Positions 55,549 through 63,488 of a stretch of DNA of 64,000 nt are shown here, one piece after another (the stretch's first letter is position 1; each line of letters opens with the position of its first letter). A program made the position numbers and the translations under genes. The stretch spans positions 38,601 through 102,600 of the forward strand of contig NZ_JANYGQ010000037.1 of NCBI RefSeq assembly GCF_025359345.1. The letters are read 5' to 3'. This DNA comes from Mucilaginibacter sp. (GTDB lineage: Bacteria > Bacteroidota > Bacteroidia > Sphingobacteriales > Sphingobacteriaceae). Under the pieces are notes generated by a model. It was given only the letters and a program-made list of their open reading frames with translations, had not been told where the DNA came from and did no database searches.

Positions 55549-56334
55549 CTACATCGATGCCAATACGTTCCCATTTGATGATTCAGGAAAAACATAATTG
55601 GCAGCCTGTTCTTCATCTAAATATTTTGATGTGTATCGGCCGTCGTTACCATTAATAAACATTACCGTTTTATCTTTAATTGTATTGATAACCTGTTCCG
55701 CCATATTTACCGGTACTGCAGGGCATCCATAGCTACGGCCAAGGCGACCAATTGAATATATTGCGTTTTCGCCAACGTAATCGGCGCCGTGTACAACTAT
55801 AGCGCGTTCGCGGGCGTTTGAGTTAAAACCGGCATCCACACCGTCAAGTTTTAACGAGCGACCATTGCCGCCATGGTAAACTTCACCTGTAATATAAAAA
55901 CCAAGGCTGCTTTGGTGCGAATCAATTTTGTTCGAAAAACTGGTTGCCATATCATCGCCGCTGCCATGGCCGTGGGCGGCGTAGGTGTTTAAAACCAATT
56001 GTTTATCAAGCAAATCTACTACCCACATCCGCTTTTGGTGGCTCGATTTTGCAAGATCGACAACAGTAAGGATAAAACTTGTTTGGGGCACCATGTTGCC
56101 CGCTTTTAAGTTCATAAAACCGGTTACGGCTTTATTAAACACTTCAAGCCCAAGGCCTGATTCCTGTAAATGGGCTGATTCGTAGATATTACTGATGTAT
56201 TTTTGCAGTAATTCCCTGGCAGAAAAGCCATTTTTAAAATTTCTTTCTTTGGTGATTTTCGCGCTTTTCCAGCTGATGGTAGTTATCGCAAGTATCAATA
56301 AAATAGATACGAGCCCGCCAAGAGGTTTTCTCAT
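55549..56334 (-). CDS. murein L,D-transpeptidase catalytic-domain family protein
   Basis: A 261-residue exported protein with an N-terminal membrane signal (LGGLVSILLILAITTISW) that may stay uncleaved. The catalytic part fits the YkuD_2 group. KRMWVVDLLDKQLVLNTYAAHGHG is the first strand pair. AIVVHGADYVG carries the conserved His, and GRLGRSYGCPAVP has the nucleophile Cys in an SxGCPA setting instead of the SHGC of classical YkuD. These enzymes are predicted to trim or cross-link peptidoglycan at diaminopimelate. A -7 box (56391-56398) lies 56 nt upstream. Confidence 0.88.
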   Translation of the reverse strand: MRKPLGGLVSILLILAITTISWKSAKITKERNFKNGFSARELLQKYISNIYESAHLQESGLGLEVFNKAVTGFMNLKAGNMVPQTSFILTVVDLAKSSHQKRMWVVDLLDKQLVLNTYAAHGHGSGDDMATSFSNKIDSHQSSLGFYITGEVYHGGNGRSLKLDGVDAGFNSNARERAIVVHGADYVGENAIYSIGRLGRSYGCPAVPVNMAEQVINTIKDKTVMFINGNDGRYTSKYLDEEQAANYVFPESSNGNVLASM

Positions 56335-56390
56335 TCGTTTTCCCGGATTTAAATCAATAAATTAATTAGTGACCTTTTCTACGTAAAAAA

Positions 56391-56398
56391 CAAAATTA
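56391..56398 (-). promoter_or_regulatory. -7 promoter box, second transpeptidase gene
   Basis: TAATTTTG on the minus strand, exact to TAnnTTTG, 56 nt before the ATG. Confidence 0.4.
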
Positions 56399-56562
56399 GG
56401 TTTTGCTTTTTTATCACTAATCGTAATTTGTTACAAAAGTAAATTATAATTAATAATTACAAAATTTATCTTTAATTATAATTTAATTGAAAATATTAAA
56501 CAACAATTTATACCATTTAATACTAACGACTTCTGGTAATAAACTCCACAATTGTTAATTTA

Positions 56563-57141
56563 TTATTTAACCCAGGTTATTTTTTCTTCAATACTGGTGT
56601 TTCTTTTCCCGGCAGGGTACTCATTTGCATAACCAAAATATAAAATTCCCATCACCAAATCATGCTCTCCAAAGCCTAAAAACTCTTTTAAAGCGGGTTT
56701 TAACGCCATGCCACCTGTACTCCAAAACGAGGCAATATTTAAAGCGGTTGCCCCCAGCAGCATATTTTGGATAGCGCATGACGAAGCTGCTATTTCTTCT
56801 AAAGGTGTGATTTTGGGAAGGTCGCCGCGTTTCATAACGGCTACGATAACATGCGAGACATTATCGCCCTGGTGTAATAGTTTATCGTAGGTACCTGATA
56901 CAAAGTTGTCGCCCAGGCTGTTTTGTTTGTATAGTTCTGCATGTTGCAGGCAAAATTCAGTAGGGTTTTCGTAAACCACAAAATGCCAGGGCTCAGTGTT
57001 ACCATGCGTAGGCGCCCAGTTAGCCAGCTCCAATATAGCGGCTACATGCCCGTTTGGTATTTTATTGCCATTCATGGCCTGAGCCTTAACACTACGGCGA
57101 TTTTTAATTGTATTTGCTATTGCTGAAAATTCGATATCCAT
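56563..57141 (-). CDS. nitroreductase-family flavoprotein
   Basis: A 192-residue FMN-type nitroreductase. It has the N-terminal IKNRRSVKAQ, the ELANWAPTHGNTEPWHFVVYEN substrate/flavin region, and ASSCAIQNMLLGATALNIASFW. The C-terminal segment is DLVMGILYFGYANEYPAGKR. It reduces nitro compounds or quinones with NAD(P)H; the physiological substrate is unknown. The start was set at ATG 57141 (MDIEFSAI) because the longer reading frame would encode the terminator hairpin at 57159-57183. It follows the E1 alpha/beta gene on the same strand but is separated by that terminator. Confidence 0.9.
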   Translation of the reverse strand: MDIEFSAIANTIKNRRSVKAQAMNGNKIPNGHVAAILELANWAPTHGNTEPWHFVVYENPTEFCLQHAELYKQNSLGDNFVSGTYDKLLHQGDNVSHVIVAVMKRGDLPKITPLEEIAASSCAIQNMLLGATALNIASFWSTGGMALKPALKEFLGFGEHDLVMGILYFGYANEYPAGKRNTSIEEKITWVK

Positions 57142-57150
57142 ATCTGTATA

Positions 57151-57183
57151 AATAAAAACGTCCCGGCCAAAACGACCAGGACG
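57151..57183 (-). terminator. terminator of the E1 alpha/beta gene, in the nitroreductase leader
   Basis: On the minus strand a 10-bp stem (57174-57183 against 57159-57168) with a 5-nt loop is followed by TTTTTATTT. A -7-like box TACTTTTG (57191-57184) abuts the stem on the upstream side, so a nitroreductase transcript could start within the hairpin. Confidence 0.75.
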
Positions 57184-57272
57184 CAAAAGTAAGATTATTG
57201 TTGTTTTAGATTTGTAGAGGTGTGAAAACTTAGCAAATCTTTACATTGTCTAAATCATAAAGAATTTACCAG

Positions 57273-59705
57273 TTAAAATATAGCCGGATATTTATGCGGA
57301 TCTGTTTCGTTCATCAAACTATAAACTGCCTCTATGATATCATCCAGTGATGGCTTGCTGAAATATCCGCCGTCAGACCCATAAGGCGGCCGGTGCGCTT
57401 TGGCTGTAAGTGTTTTAGGCTGCACGTCGAGTGAGTAATAGCCCTTCTGATCTTCAAGCACGCGCTGTAAAATATAAGCAGACGCCGCACCCGGCAAATC
57501 TTCATCAACTATCAGCAACTTGCTGGTTTTCTTCAGCGAGTTGCCACAAACGTTGTCGATATCAAAAGGATATAAGGTTTGCGGATCGATAACTTCGATG
57601 CTAATCCCCAGTTTTTCAAGCTCTTTAACAGCTTCCAATACAATACGAAGGGTTGATCCGTATGAGATAACAGTAATATCAGTACCCTGGTTCAGTATTT
57701 CGGCTTTGCCAAGCGGAACGGTGTATTCGCCTACGTTAGCTGGCAAACGTTCTTTCAGGCGATAGCCATTTAAACATTCTATCACCAATGCAGGCTCATC
57801 GCCTCTTAATAATACGTTATACATACCTGCGGCTTGCGTCATATCGCGTGGCACGCAAATATGCAGGCCACGCATTGAGTTTAATATCAGCCCAAGCGGC
57901 GAACCCGAGTGCCAGATACCTTCGAGCCTGTGACCACGGGTACGCACTATTAAAGGTGCTTTCTGGCCGCCGCGCGTACGATAGCTTAAGCTTGCCAGAT
58001 CATCGCTTAACACGTTTATAGAGTAGAGCAGGTAATCCAAATATTGTATCTCGGCAATTGGTCGCAGGCCGCGCATGGCGAGGCCCATACCCTGCCCTAT
58101 TATTGTAGCTTCACGTATGCCGGTATCGGTCAAACGTAAATCGCCGTATTTTGCCTGGAGCCCCGCAAAACCCTGGTTTACGTCGCCAATGGCGCCTACA
58201 TCTTCACCAAAAGCAACAATACTTTTATCGCGTTCAAAGTTGGCGTCAAAACAGGCGTTTAATACCTCGCGTCCATCTATATGCTTCGAATCCTCGTAAT
58301 ACCTAACCGATACATTCGGAACTCGTAACGGCGAATACTGGGTATCGCCAAACAATTTAGAGTTAAAGCGTATTTCGTTTTTAGCATTTTCGCTGGCCAG
58401 CCAGCCTATCAAAACCTCGCGCTGTGAGGTAGGTTGTTTCACAGTAATGCGCAAAGCTTTACGTATAGCGGCAACAACATCTTTACGGCCGGGGTCGATA
58501 CATTCCTTCAGCTCGGTAACAACTTCCAACAGTTCATCCTGAAATTGCGATTCGCGGGCCAATTGCTCAATAAGGCGCGAAGCCTCGTTTAATTCATAGG
58601 CTATTTCTTCGCTTAATTCGTTCCAAACCTGGCGCTGGATTTCGCGTACATATTTTTTTGCCGTGGCTTCCATCTCATCCATTTCGGCCTCGGTAGCCAC
58701 CGCCGACGCAATCATCCACTTACGCATCTGTAAAAGACAGTCGTGCTCGTCTTCCCAGGCAAGGCGATCTTTTGATTTATACCGTTCGTGCGAGCCCGAG
58801 GTAGAGTGCCCCTGCGGCTGCGTCATTTCAATTACATGTATTAAAACCGGCACATGTTCGGCACGGCAAACGGCGATGGCACGCTCGTAAGTTTCGCAAA
58901 GGGCCACATAGTCCCAGCCTTTTACCTTAAATATCTCGTACCCGTTGGTGCCAGGCGCGCGTTGAAAGCCTTTTAATATCTCCGATATATCTTCTTTAGT
59001 AGTTTGCAGACGGGCCGGAACTGAAATGGCGTAAGCATCATCCCAAACAGAAATCGCCATTGGAACCTGCAGAACACCAGCAGCATTCAGTGTTTCAAAA
59101 AACAGGCCTTCGGATGTCGATCCATTGCCTATGGTGCCGAATGCGACCTCATTACCCTTTACCGAAAAATTATTTAAATATTCCAGCTGTTTATTTTGCC
59201 TGTATAACTTTGATGCATAAGCCAAACCCAGCAACCTGGGCATATGGCCGCCGGTTGTCGAAATATCGGCCGAGCAATTCATGCTTTCGGCCTGGTTTGT
59301 CCAGTTGCCATCGGCATCGACAAAGCGGGTTGCGTAGTGGCAGTTCATTTGCCTTCCTGCCGATGCGGGGTCTTTTTCTATATCGGGATAAGCATACAGT
59401 TGCGCAAAAAACTCATGCAGGTTGCTCATGCCGGTGGCGAACATAAAAGTCTGGTCGCGGTAATAACCTGCGCGCCAGTCACCCTTTTTAAAGACTTTAG
59501 CCATAGCCAGTTGAGCAACTTCCTTACCATCACCAAATATGCCAAACTTCGCCTTACCCGTAAGCACCTCACGGCGACCAATCAAACTCGCCTGCCGGCT
59601 TTCATAGCCAATGCGGTAATCGTTTATTACAATCTTTTTAAAATCATCAAAACTCAGTTCGGCGGTTGTCAGCTGTCCTGTAGTGTTAATTGCGCTTTCG
59701 GGCAT
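57273..59705 (-). CDS. fused alpha/beta 2-oxoacid dehydrogenase E1 (2-oxoisovalerate dehydrogenase type)
   Basis: An 810-residue fusion. Residues about 1-400 are an E1-alpha domain with the thiamine-diphosphate motif GNGSTSEGLFFETLNAAGV (GNG for the usual GDG), AISVWDDAYAISVPA, and the phosphorylation-loop-like region HSTSGSHERYKSKDRL. Residues about 460-810 are an E1-beta domain starting REVLNACFDANFERDKSIV, with FGEDVGAIGDVNQGF and VDEDLPGAASAYILQRV. It decarboxylates a 2-oxoacid, probably branched-chain, and passes the acyl group to an E2 lipoyl enzyme not present in this window. The fused form is typical of Bacteroidota. A terminator follows about 90 nt after the stop. Confidence 0.93.
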   Translation of the reverse strand: MPESAINTTGQLTTAELSFDDFKKIVINDYRIGYESRQASLIGRREVLTGKAKFGIFGDGKEVAQLAMAKVFKKGDWRAGYYRDQTFMFATGMSNLHEFFAQLYAYPDIEKDPASAGRQMNCHYATRFVDADGNWTNQAESMNCSADISTTGGHMPRLLGLAYASKLYRQNKQLEYLNNFSVKGNEVAFGTIGNGSTSEGLFFETLNAAGVLQVPMAISVWDDAYAISVPARLQTTKEDISEILKGFQRAPGTNGYEIFKVKGWDYVALCETYERAIAVCRAEHVPVLIHVIEMTQPQGHSTSGSHERYKSKDRLAWEDEHDCLLQMRKWMIASAVATEAEMDEMEATAKKYVREIQRQVWNELSEEIAYELNEASRLIEQLARESQFQDELLEVVTELKECIDPGRKDVVAAIRKALRITVKQPTSQREVLIGWLASENAKNEIRFNSKLFGDTQYSPLRVPNVSVRYYEDSKHIDGREVLNACFDANFERDKSIVAFGEDVGAIGDVNQGFAGLQAKYGDLRLTDTGIREATIIGQGMGLAMRGLRPIAEIQYLDYLLYSINVLSDDLASLSYRTRGGQKAPLIVRTRGHRLEGIWHSGSPLGLILNSMRGLHICVPRDMTQAAGMYNVLLRGDEPALVIECLNGYRLKERLPANVGEYTVPLGKAEILNQGTDITVISYGSTLRIVLEAVKELEKLGISIEVIDPQTLYPFDIDNVCGNSLKKTSKLLIVDEDLPGAASAYILQRVLEDQKGYYSLDVQPKTLTAKAHRPPYGSDGGYFSKPSLDDIIEAVYSLMNETDPHKYPAIF

Positions 59706-59814
59706 ATATTATTTTGTTAGGGCGGTAAAATTAAGAAATTCTATTCTGTAATTGGCAAGTCTGCTTATAAAACATACAGTTTGCATAATAGTTTTATTAT
59801 TAGGTTAAACCTTT

Positions 59815-59822
59815 TATATTTG
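59815..59822 (+). promoter_or_regulatory. -7 promoter box, DUF1573 gene
   Basis: TATATTTG, exact to TAnnTTTG, 20 nt before the ATG at 59843. Confidence 0.5.
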
Positions 59823-59842
59823 TAATTATCAAACATGTAATT

Positions 59843-60244
59843 ATGAAAAAAATATTATTAGTATGCGCAGTAATTTTAGGCTTTGCCTTTACTGCCTCGG
59901 CACAAGATAGCGAAAAAGCTGTATTTAAATTCAACGAAGAAAAACACGATTTCGGTAAAATTCCGCAGGGTACTCCTGTAACCACCGTGTTTGAATTTAC
60001 TAACGTTGGTAAAGAGCCGCTTATTATAACCGATGTAAGGCCAACCTGTGGTTGCACCATTGCCGACTTTACTAAAACCCCGGTTAAATCCAATGAAAAG
60101 GGATCTATCAAAATTACCTATAATGCAGCTGTTGCAGCTCCGTTTAATAAAGGTATCGTAGTTACATCTAACGCTTCCATCCCGCAAAAAACATTAAATA
60201 TTGTTGGCGAAGTTGTAGCAAAACCGGCGAGTAGCAGTAAGTAA
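59843..60244 (+). CDS. DUF1573 domain exported protein
   Basis: A 133-residue protein with a cleavable signal peptide (KKILLVCAVILGFAFTASAQ) and one DUF1573 Ig-like domain. KHDFGKIPQGTPVTTVFEFT is the first strand pair and VRPTCGCTIADFT holds the family Cys-Gly-Cys. PFNKGIVVTSNA occurs near the end. These proteins are abundant in Bacteroidota and of unknown role in the periplasm or outside. The gene stands alone with its own promoter and a strong terminator. Confidence 0.92.
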   Translation: MKKILLVCAVILGFAFTASAQDSEKAVFKFNEEKHDFGKIPQGTPVTTVFEFTNVGKEPLIITDVRPTCGCTIADFTKTPVKSNEKGSIKITYNAAVAAPFNKGIVVTSNASIPQKTLNIVGEVVAKPASSSK

Positions 60245-60284
60245 ACCCTTATCCCCTTAGAAGGGAAACTTTTAAAATATTTTG

Positions 60285-60314
60285 AAGACACGGGCAATCG
60301 TGTCTTTTTTTTTT
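60285..60314 (+). terminator. rho-independent terminator of the DUF1573 gene
   Basis: AAGACACG, 6-nt loop, CGTGTCTT followed by a long T-run. Confidence 0.9.
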
Positions 60315-60573
60315 ACAAATTGTTAACTCAATACCTTTACCGCAGGCCTGCGATCTGCGCTGATGAATAGCGATCCTTTGGGGCTTGAAGGTTTTCTCCA
60401 GTTTAAAAGCCGACGTTTGTAATTAACATTGAGTCTGTGCCTCATAAATTAAGCGAATTCACCCAGCTCCAGGGGGGCGACCACCGTCAACCCAGATCAC
60501 AGGCCTGCGTTAAATGCGATAGACCTTTTTCTTCCGGGCTTTACTGACTTTTCGGACTTTCGGACTCTTTTCA
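60315..60573. other. gap before the aminotransferase gene
   Basis: No gene is seen. It holds a doubled word near 60549-60569 (GACTTTTCGGACTTTCGGACTC) and a GGGGGGCGACCACCG segment near 60473. Confidence 0.4.
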
Positions 60574-60581
60574 TACCTTTG
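60574..60581 (+). promoter_or_regulatory. -7 promoter box abutting the aminotransferase start
   Basis: TACCTTTG, exact to TAnnTTTG, then TCCC and the ATG. Transcription should start at or within a few bases of the start codon. Confidence 0.55.
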
Positions 60582-60585
60582 TCCC

Positions 60586-61818
60586 ATGCCAAAAATATCG
60601 CACAAAGGGCAGCAAATGCCCGCATCGCCTATACGTAAATTAACGCCGTTTGCCGATAAAGCAAAGCTGGACGGTAAAAAGGTTTACCATTTAAATATCG
60701 GCCAGCCGGACATCGAAACCCCGGAAGGGATGCTGAATGCTATTAAGAACATCAGCTTTAAAGTTTGGGCCTATACGCCATCGGAAGGCACGTTATCGTA
60801 CCGTAAAAAGCTTGTTGAATATTACAACAAACTGGGCTATAACATTACCCCTGATAATATAATTGTTACAACCGGTGGCTCTGAAGCGATAACTATATCT
60901 ATGATGGCCTGCCTGGACCCTGGCGACGAGGTGATTATCCCCGAGCCATTTTATGCCAACTATAACGGCTTTGCATGCCAGAGCGATATTGTGGTGAAGC
61001 CGATATTATCCTACATCGAAAATGGTTTTGCCCTGCCCCCTATCAGCGAATTTGAAAAGCTGATCACCGATAAAACAAAGGCGATTATTATTTGCAACCC
61101 AAATAACCCAACCGGCTACCTGTATTCGCGCGAGGAACTCGAAGCCTTAAAGGAACTTGCATTAAAATACGATCTCTACTTATTCAGCGATGAGGCCTAC
61201 CGCGAGTTTTGTTATGACGGTCAGACTTTTACTTCGCCAATGCATTTAGATGGGTTAGATAATAACGTCATTGTTATGGATACCGTAAGCAAGCGTTACA
61301 GCGCCTGCGGCGCCCGCTTAGGCTGTTTGATCACCAAAAACAAGGAAGTAATAGCGGCAGGATTAAAGTTTGCCCAGGCCCGCCTTAGCCCCGGCATGGT
61401 GGAACAAATTGCCGGTGAAGCTGCTGTTGATACCCCGGATAAATACTTTGAAACCGTAAATAAAGAATATACTGCCCGCCGCAATACCATTGTAAATGCG
61501 TTAAACAAAATGAAAGGCGTTTACTGCCCTAATCCCGGCGGCGCATTTTATGTGGTGGCCCAACTGCCAATTGACAACGCCGACAAATTTTGCCAGTGGA
61601 TGCTGGAAAGCTTCAGCCACGAAAACCAAACCGTGATGATGGCCCCTGCAACCGGCTTTTACAGCACTGCCGGTGCAGGCCTGAACGAAGTGCGGATGGC
61701 CTACGTTTTGAATATCAATGATATTGAAAAAGCCATGGTTTGTTTGGACGAAGCGCTGAAGGTGTACCCGGGTAGAGTCTTAAGTCTCGAGTCCGGAGTC
61801 TTGAGTCAAAAGTCTTAA
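60586..61818 (+). CDS. PLP-dependent class I/II aminotransferase (aspartate aminotransferase-like)
   Basis: A 410-residue fold-type I aminotransferase. It has an N-terminal QQMPASPIRKLTPFADKA, KVYHLNIGQPDIETPEG, TTGGSEAITISMMACLDPGDEV and IICNPNNPTGYLYSREEL (PLP-ring Asn). The Schiff-base lysine lies in VMDTVSKRYSACGARLG, and the substrate Arg region is NEVRMAYVLN. It transfers amino groups between an amino acid and a 2-oxoacid; exact substrate is not certain. The last 14 codons (RVLSLESGVLSQKS) are encoded by one arm of an AGTC-type intergenic repeat, so the natural C-terminus probably ended near VYPG. The promoter abuts the ATG. Confidence 0.92.
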   Translation: MPKISHKGQQMPASPIRKLTPFADKAKLDGKKVYHLNIGQPDIETPEGMLNAIKNISFKVWAYTPSEGTLSYRKKLVEYYNKLGYNITPDNIIVTTGGSEAITISMMACLDPGDEVIIPEPFYANYNGFACQSDIVVKPILSYIENGFALPPISEFEKLITDKTKAIIICNPNNPTGYLYSREELEALKELALKYDLYLFSDEAYREFCYDGQTFTSPMHLDGLDNNVIVMDTVSKRYSACGARLGCLITKNKEVIAAGLKFAQARLSPGMVEQIAGEAAVDTPDKYFETVNKEYTARRNTIVNALNKMKGVYCPNPGGAFYVVAQLPIDNADKFCQWMLESFSHENQTVMMAPATGFYSTAGAGLNEVRMAYVLNINDIEKAMVCLDEALKVYPGRVLSLESGVLSQKS

Positions 61819-61902
61819 TTTATTGGTTAAGCCAGGGTTTATAACTATATTTGCAGTCCTTTATCTGACTTAAAACTATCGACTTTAGACTAAGGACTCA
61901 AA
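61774..61902. repeat. AGTC-type repeat pair overlapping the aminotransferase 3' end
   Basis: The left arm (AGAGTCTTAAGTCTCGAGTC, then CGGAGTCTTGAGTCAAAAGTC, 61774-61815) lies inside the coding sequence. The right arm (GACTTAAAACTATCGACTTT, AGACTAAGGACTC, 61867-61899) ends just before ssrA. The ssrA promoter lies between the arms. Confidence 0.7.
61823..61853 (+). promoter_or_regulatory. ssrA promoter
   Basis: TTG (61823-61825), 20-nt spacer and TATATTTG (61846-61853), exact to the Bacteroidota consensus. The tmRNA 5' end is 54 nt downstream, implying a leader that is processed off. Confidence 0.75.
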
Positions 61903-61906
61903 AAAT

Positions 61907-62272
61907 GGGGTCGACCGGAATTGACAGGATGGAGATAAGTAAGTAAGCATGCAGCGCGTTGGGTGAATTAGCGCTCTAATCAGAACACTCAAAATCACAA
62001 ATGGCGAAAATAACTACGCCTTAGCTGCTTAATTTAGAATTTAGCTAGCTTTTGTCCCGCCGGTTTTCCGTTTCATCGGGCCGGCACCAGGGGCATCGAA
62101 AGATGAAACTGGCCTGCTTAAGGTGTGCATAGCGGGCGAGATAAAGCACCTAAGGAAGACGGTACAGGCAAGCGACTGGCCTTCCCCTTCCCTACAATTA
62201 AACAGAAGCTAAGCATGTAGAAAGCTTACCTTATACCATGTTTGGACGAGGGTTCGAATCCCTCCGGCTCCA
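61907..62272 (+). ncRNA. ssrA: tmRNA (SsrA)
   Basis: The 5' end GGGGTCG pairs with CGGCTCC at the 3' end to form the tRNA-like acceptor, with discriminator A. The T-arm is GAGGGTTCGAATCCCTC. The resume region encodes GENNYALAA followed by TAA at 62003-62032, a normal Bacteroidota degradation tag. Genomic CCA is absent (ACT follows), so CCA is added later. tmRNA rescues stalled ribosomes and marks the peptides for proteolysis. The 3' end is a usual target for integrases, and a broken integrase gene lies 250 bp downstream. Confidence 0.97.
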
Positions 62273-62296
62273 CTGAATTCAATGTTAAAACAGAGT

Positions 62297-62336
62297 AAAA
62301 GCCTGCAGATCAAATGATTGCAGGCTTTTGTTTTTT
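62297..62336 (+). terminator. ssrA terminator
   Basis: AAAAGCCTGCA, 11-nt loop, TGCAGGCTTTT followed by GTTTTTT. Confidence 0.9.
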
Positions 62337-62388
62337 AGTCAAATGGCTATATTATTCACCAATTCGCAATAAAAAGGAGCGTAATTCG

Positions 62389-62469
62389 GTGAGTAAGTTT
62401 TAGTAATTCCTTACTCACCAAGACGACCTATTGATTTGATAATCAAGGTGTTCAAATTTTGAACATCTT
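62389..62469. promoter_or_regulatory. cluster of palindromes upstream of the integrase remnant
   Basis: Three inverted repeats lie together. GGTGAGTAAG/CTTACTCACC spans 62389-62419. TTGATT/AATCAA spans 62431-62446. AAGGTGTTCAA-ATT-TTGAACATCTT spans 62445-62469 with one mismatch. They could be integrase arm sites, excisionase sites or an operator; this is inference from position. Confidence 0.5.
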
Positions 62470-62524
62470 GTACGGATGTGATTGCAAGCTTAATTTTGTT
62501 TCACTTTTTAATGCTTAAAACATT

Positions 62525-62827
62525 ATGAAAACTAATTTCAGCTTGCTTTTTTATTTAAAAAAGCCAAAAAACTATCAAGGCGGCCAGGTGCCGATTTATC
62601 TACGCATTACCGTAAATGGTAAACGTTCCGAAACTACCACAGGGCGGGAATGTGAGCCAAGTCAATGGAACAGCATTGCGGGCAGATTAAAAGGGACTAA
62701 GGAGGACACCAAATCTTTTAATGCCTATTTAGACACTTTGCAAAAACAAGTGTATGAGTCGCACAGTCAATTGACCGAAGCAAAAAGCAGTATTACCGCT
62801 GAAACTCTTAGGGATAGGCTATTATAA
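62525..62827 (+). pseudogene. N-terminal fragment of a tyrosine recombinase/integrase
   Basis: One hundred codons matching the arm-type DNA-binding domain of Bacteroidota conjugative-element integrases. FSLLFYLKKPKNYQGGQVPI, YLRITVNGKRSETTTGRECE and PSQWN carry the usual pattern, then the linker helix LDTLQKQVYESHSQLTE and ITAETLRDRLL. The core-binding and catalytic domains (with the R-HxxR-Y residues, about 300 more residues) are absent; TAATAG follows at once. The sequence downstream belongs to another gene. It is a deletion relic of an element integrated at ssrA. Confidence 0.85.
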
Positions 62828-63312
62828 TAGTCAATTAAAACGCTACATAACGCTATTCTATGGTTTTCATCAGCATCAGCAAATTGTTGAATTAAATTAT
62901 TGAAATCTGAGCCAGTATATGTGTTGATATGAATAATCAATTCAGCAAACGTTTCATTGCCTATTAATGGTTTAAAAACTGGCAAATCATATTGCGCATC
63001 GAAGTCGTTGCTGACACGACTATAAATATTTTTTATTAGCAACATGTAAAACCATATATACACGTATCTAAATAGAACACCGGAAATCACCGAAAAGAAT
63101 AGCTCAATAAATATTTTATGAATTTGCTCGGTAGTAAGCTTGTTTGAAAATTTATCCAAATTGCCTGCAAACAGCGCTAAACCACCAATAGAAAAGCCTA
63201 TGAACCATAAAATCCAAGCATCGGCTTTTTGAAATACATCGACAACGAGATTTTTATTATCGTTATACGCAGCAGATAACTTGCCTTTAATAAGTTTTCG
63301 AGGGCTCTCCAT
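62767..63312 (-). pseudogene. membrane-protein gene probably truncated at its 3' end
   Basis: A 181-codon frame. It starts MESPRKLIKGKLSAAYNDNK, has two hydrophobic segments (AWILWFIGFSIGGLALFAGN and FFSVISGVLFRYVYIWFYMLLI) and then a soluble part with ETFAELIIHINTYTGSDFNN. Its last about 20 codons (LSLRVSAVILLFASVN) are antisense to the integrase fragment, so the native C-terminus is replaced by the junction near 62821-62830. No family is recognised. The gene may still be expressed as a fusion to junk residues. It is part of the accessory DNA next to ssrA. Confidence 0.55.
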
Positions 63313-63488
63313 TTATTTGTAATTGATTGTATTTAAACGCTCTATCAAAGATAAGAGCTTTTTAAGCATAATATTTATTGTGTCCTATTACTTTTTACTT
63401 GAGATGAAATACAACGGCTATATTGTAAAGTACAATCGTTTATGGTTCGGTACCGTGATATTTCGCTATTCTTTTGTTTTGCCGGTTA

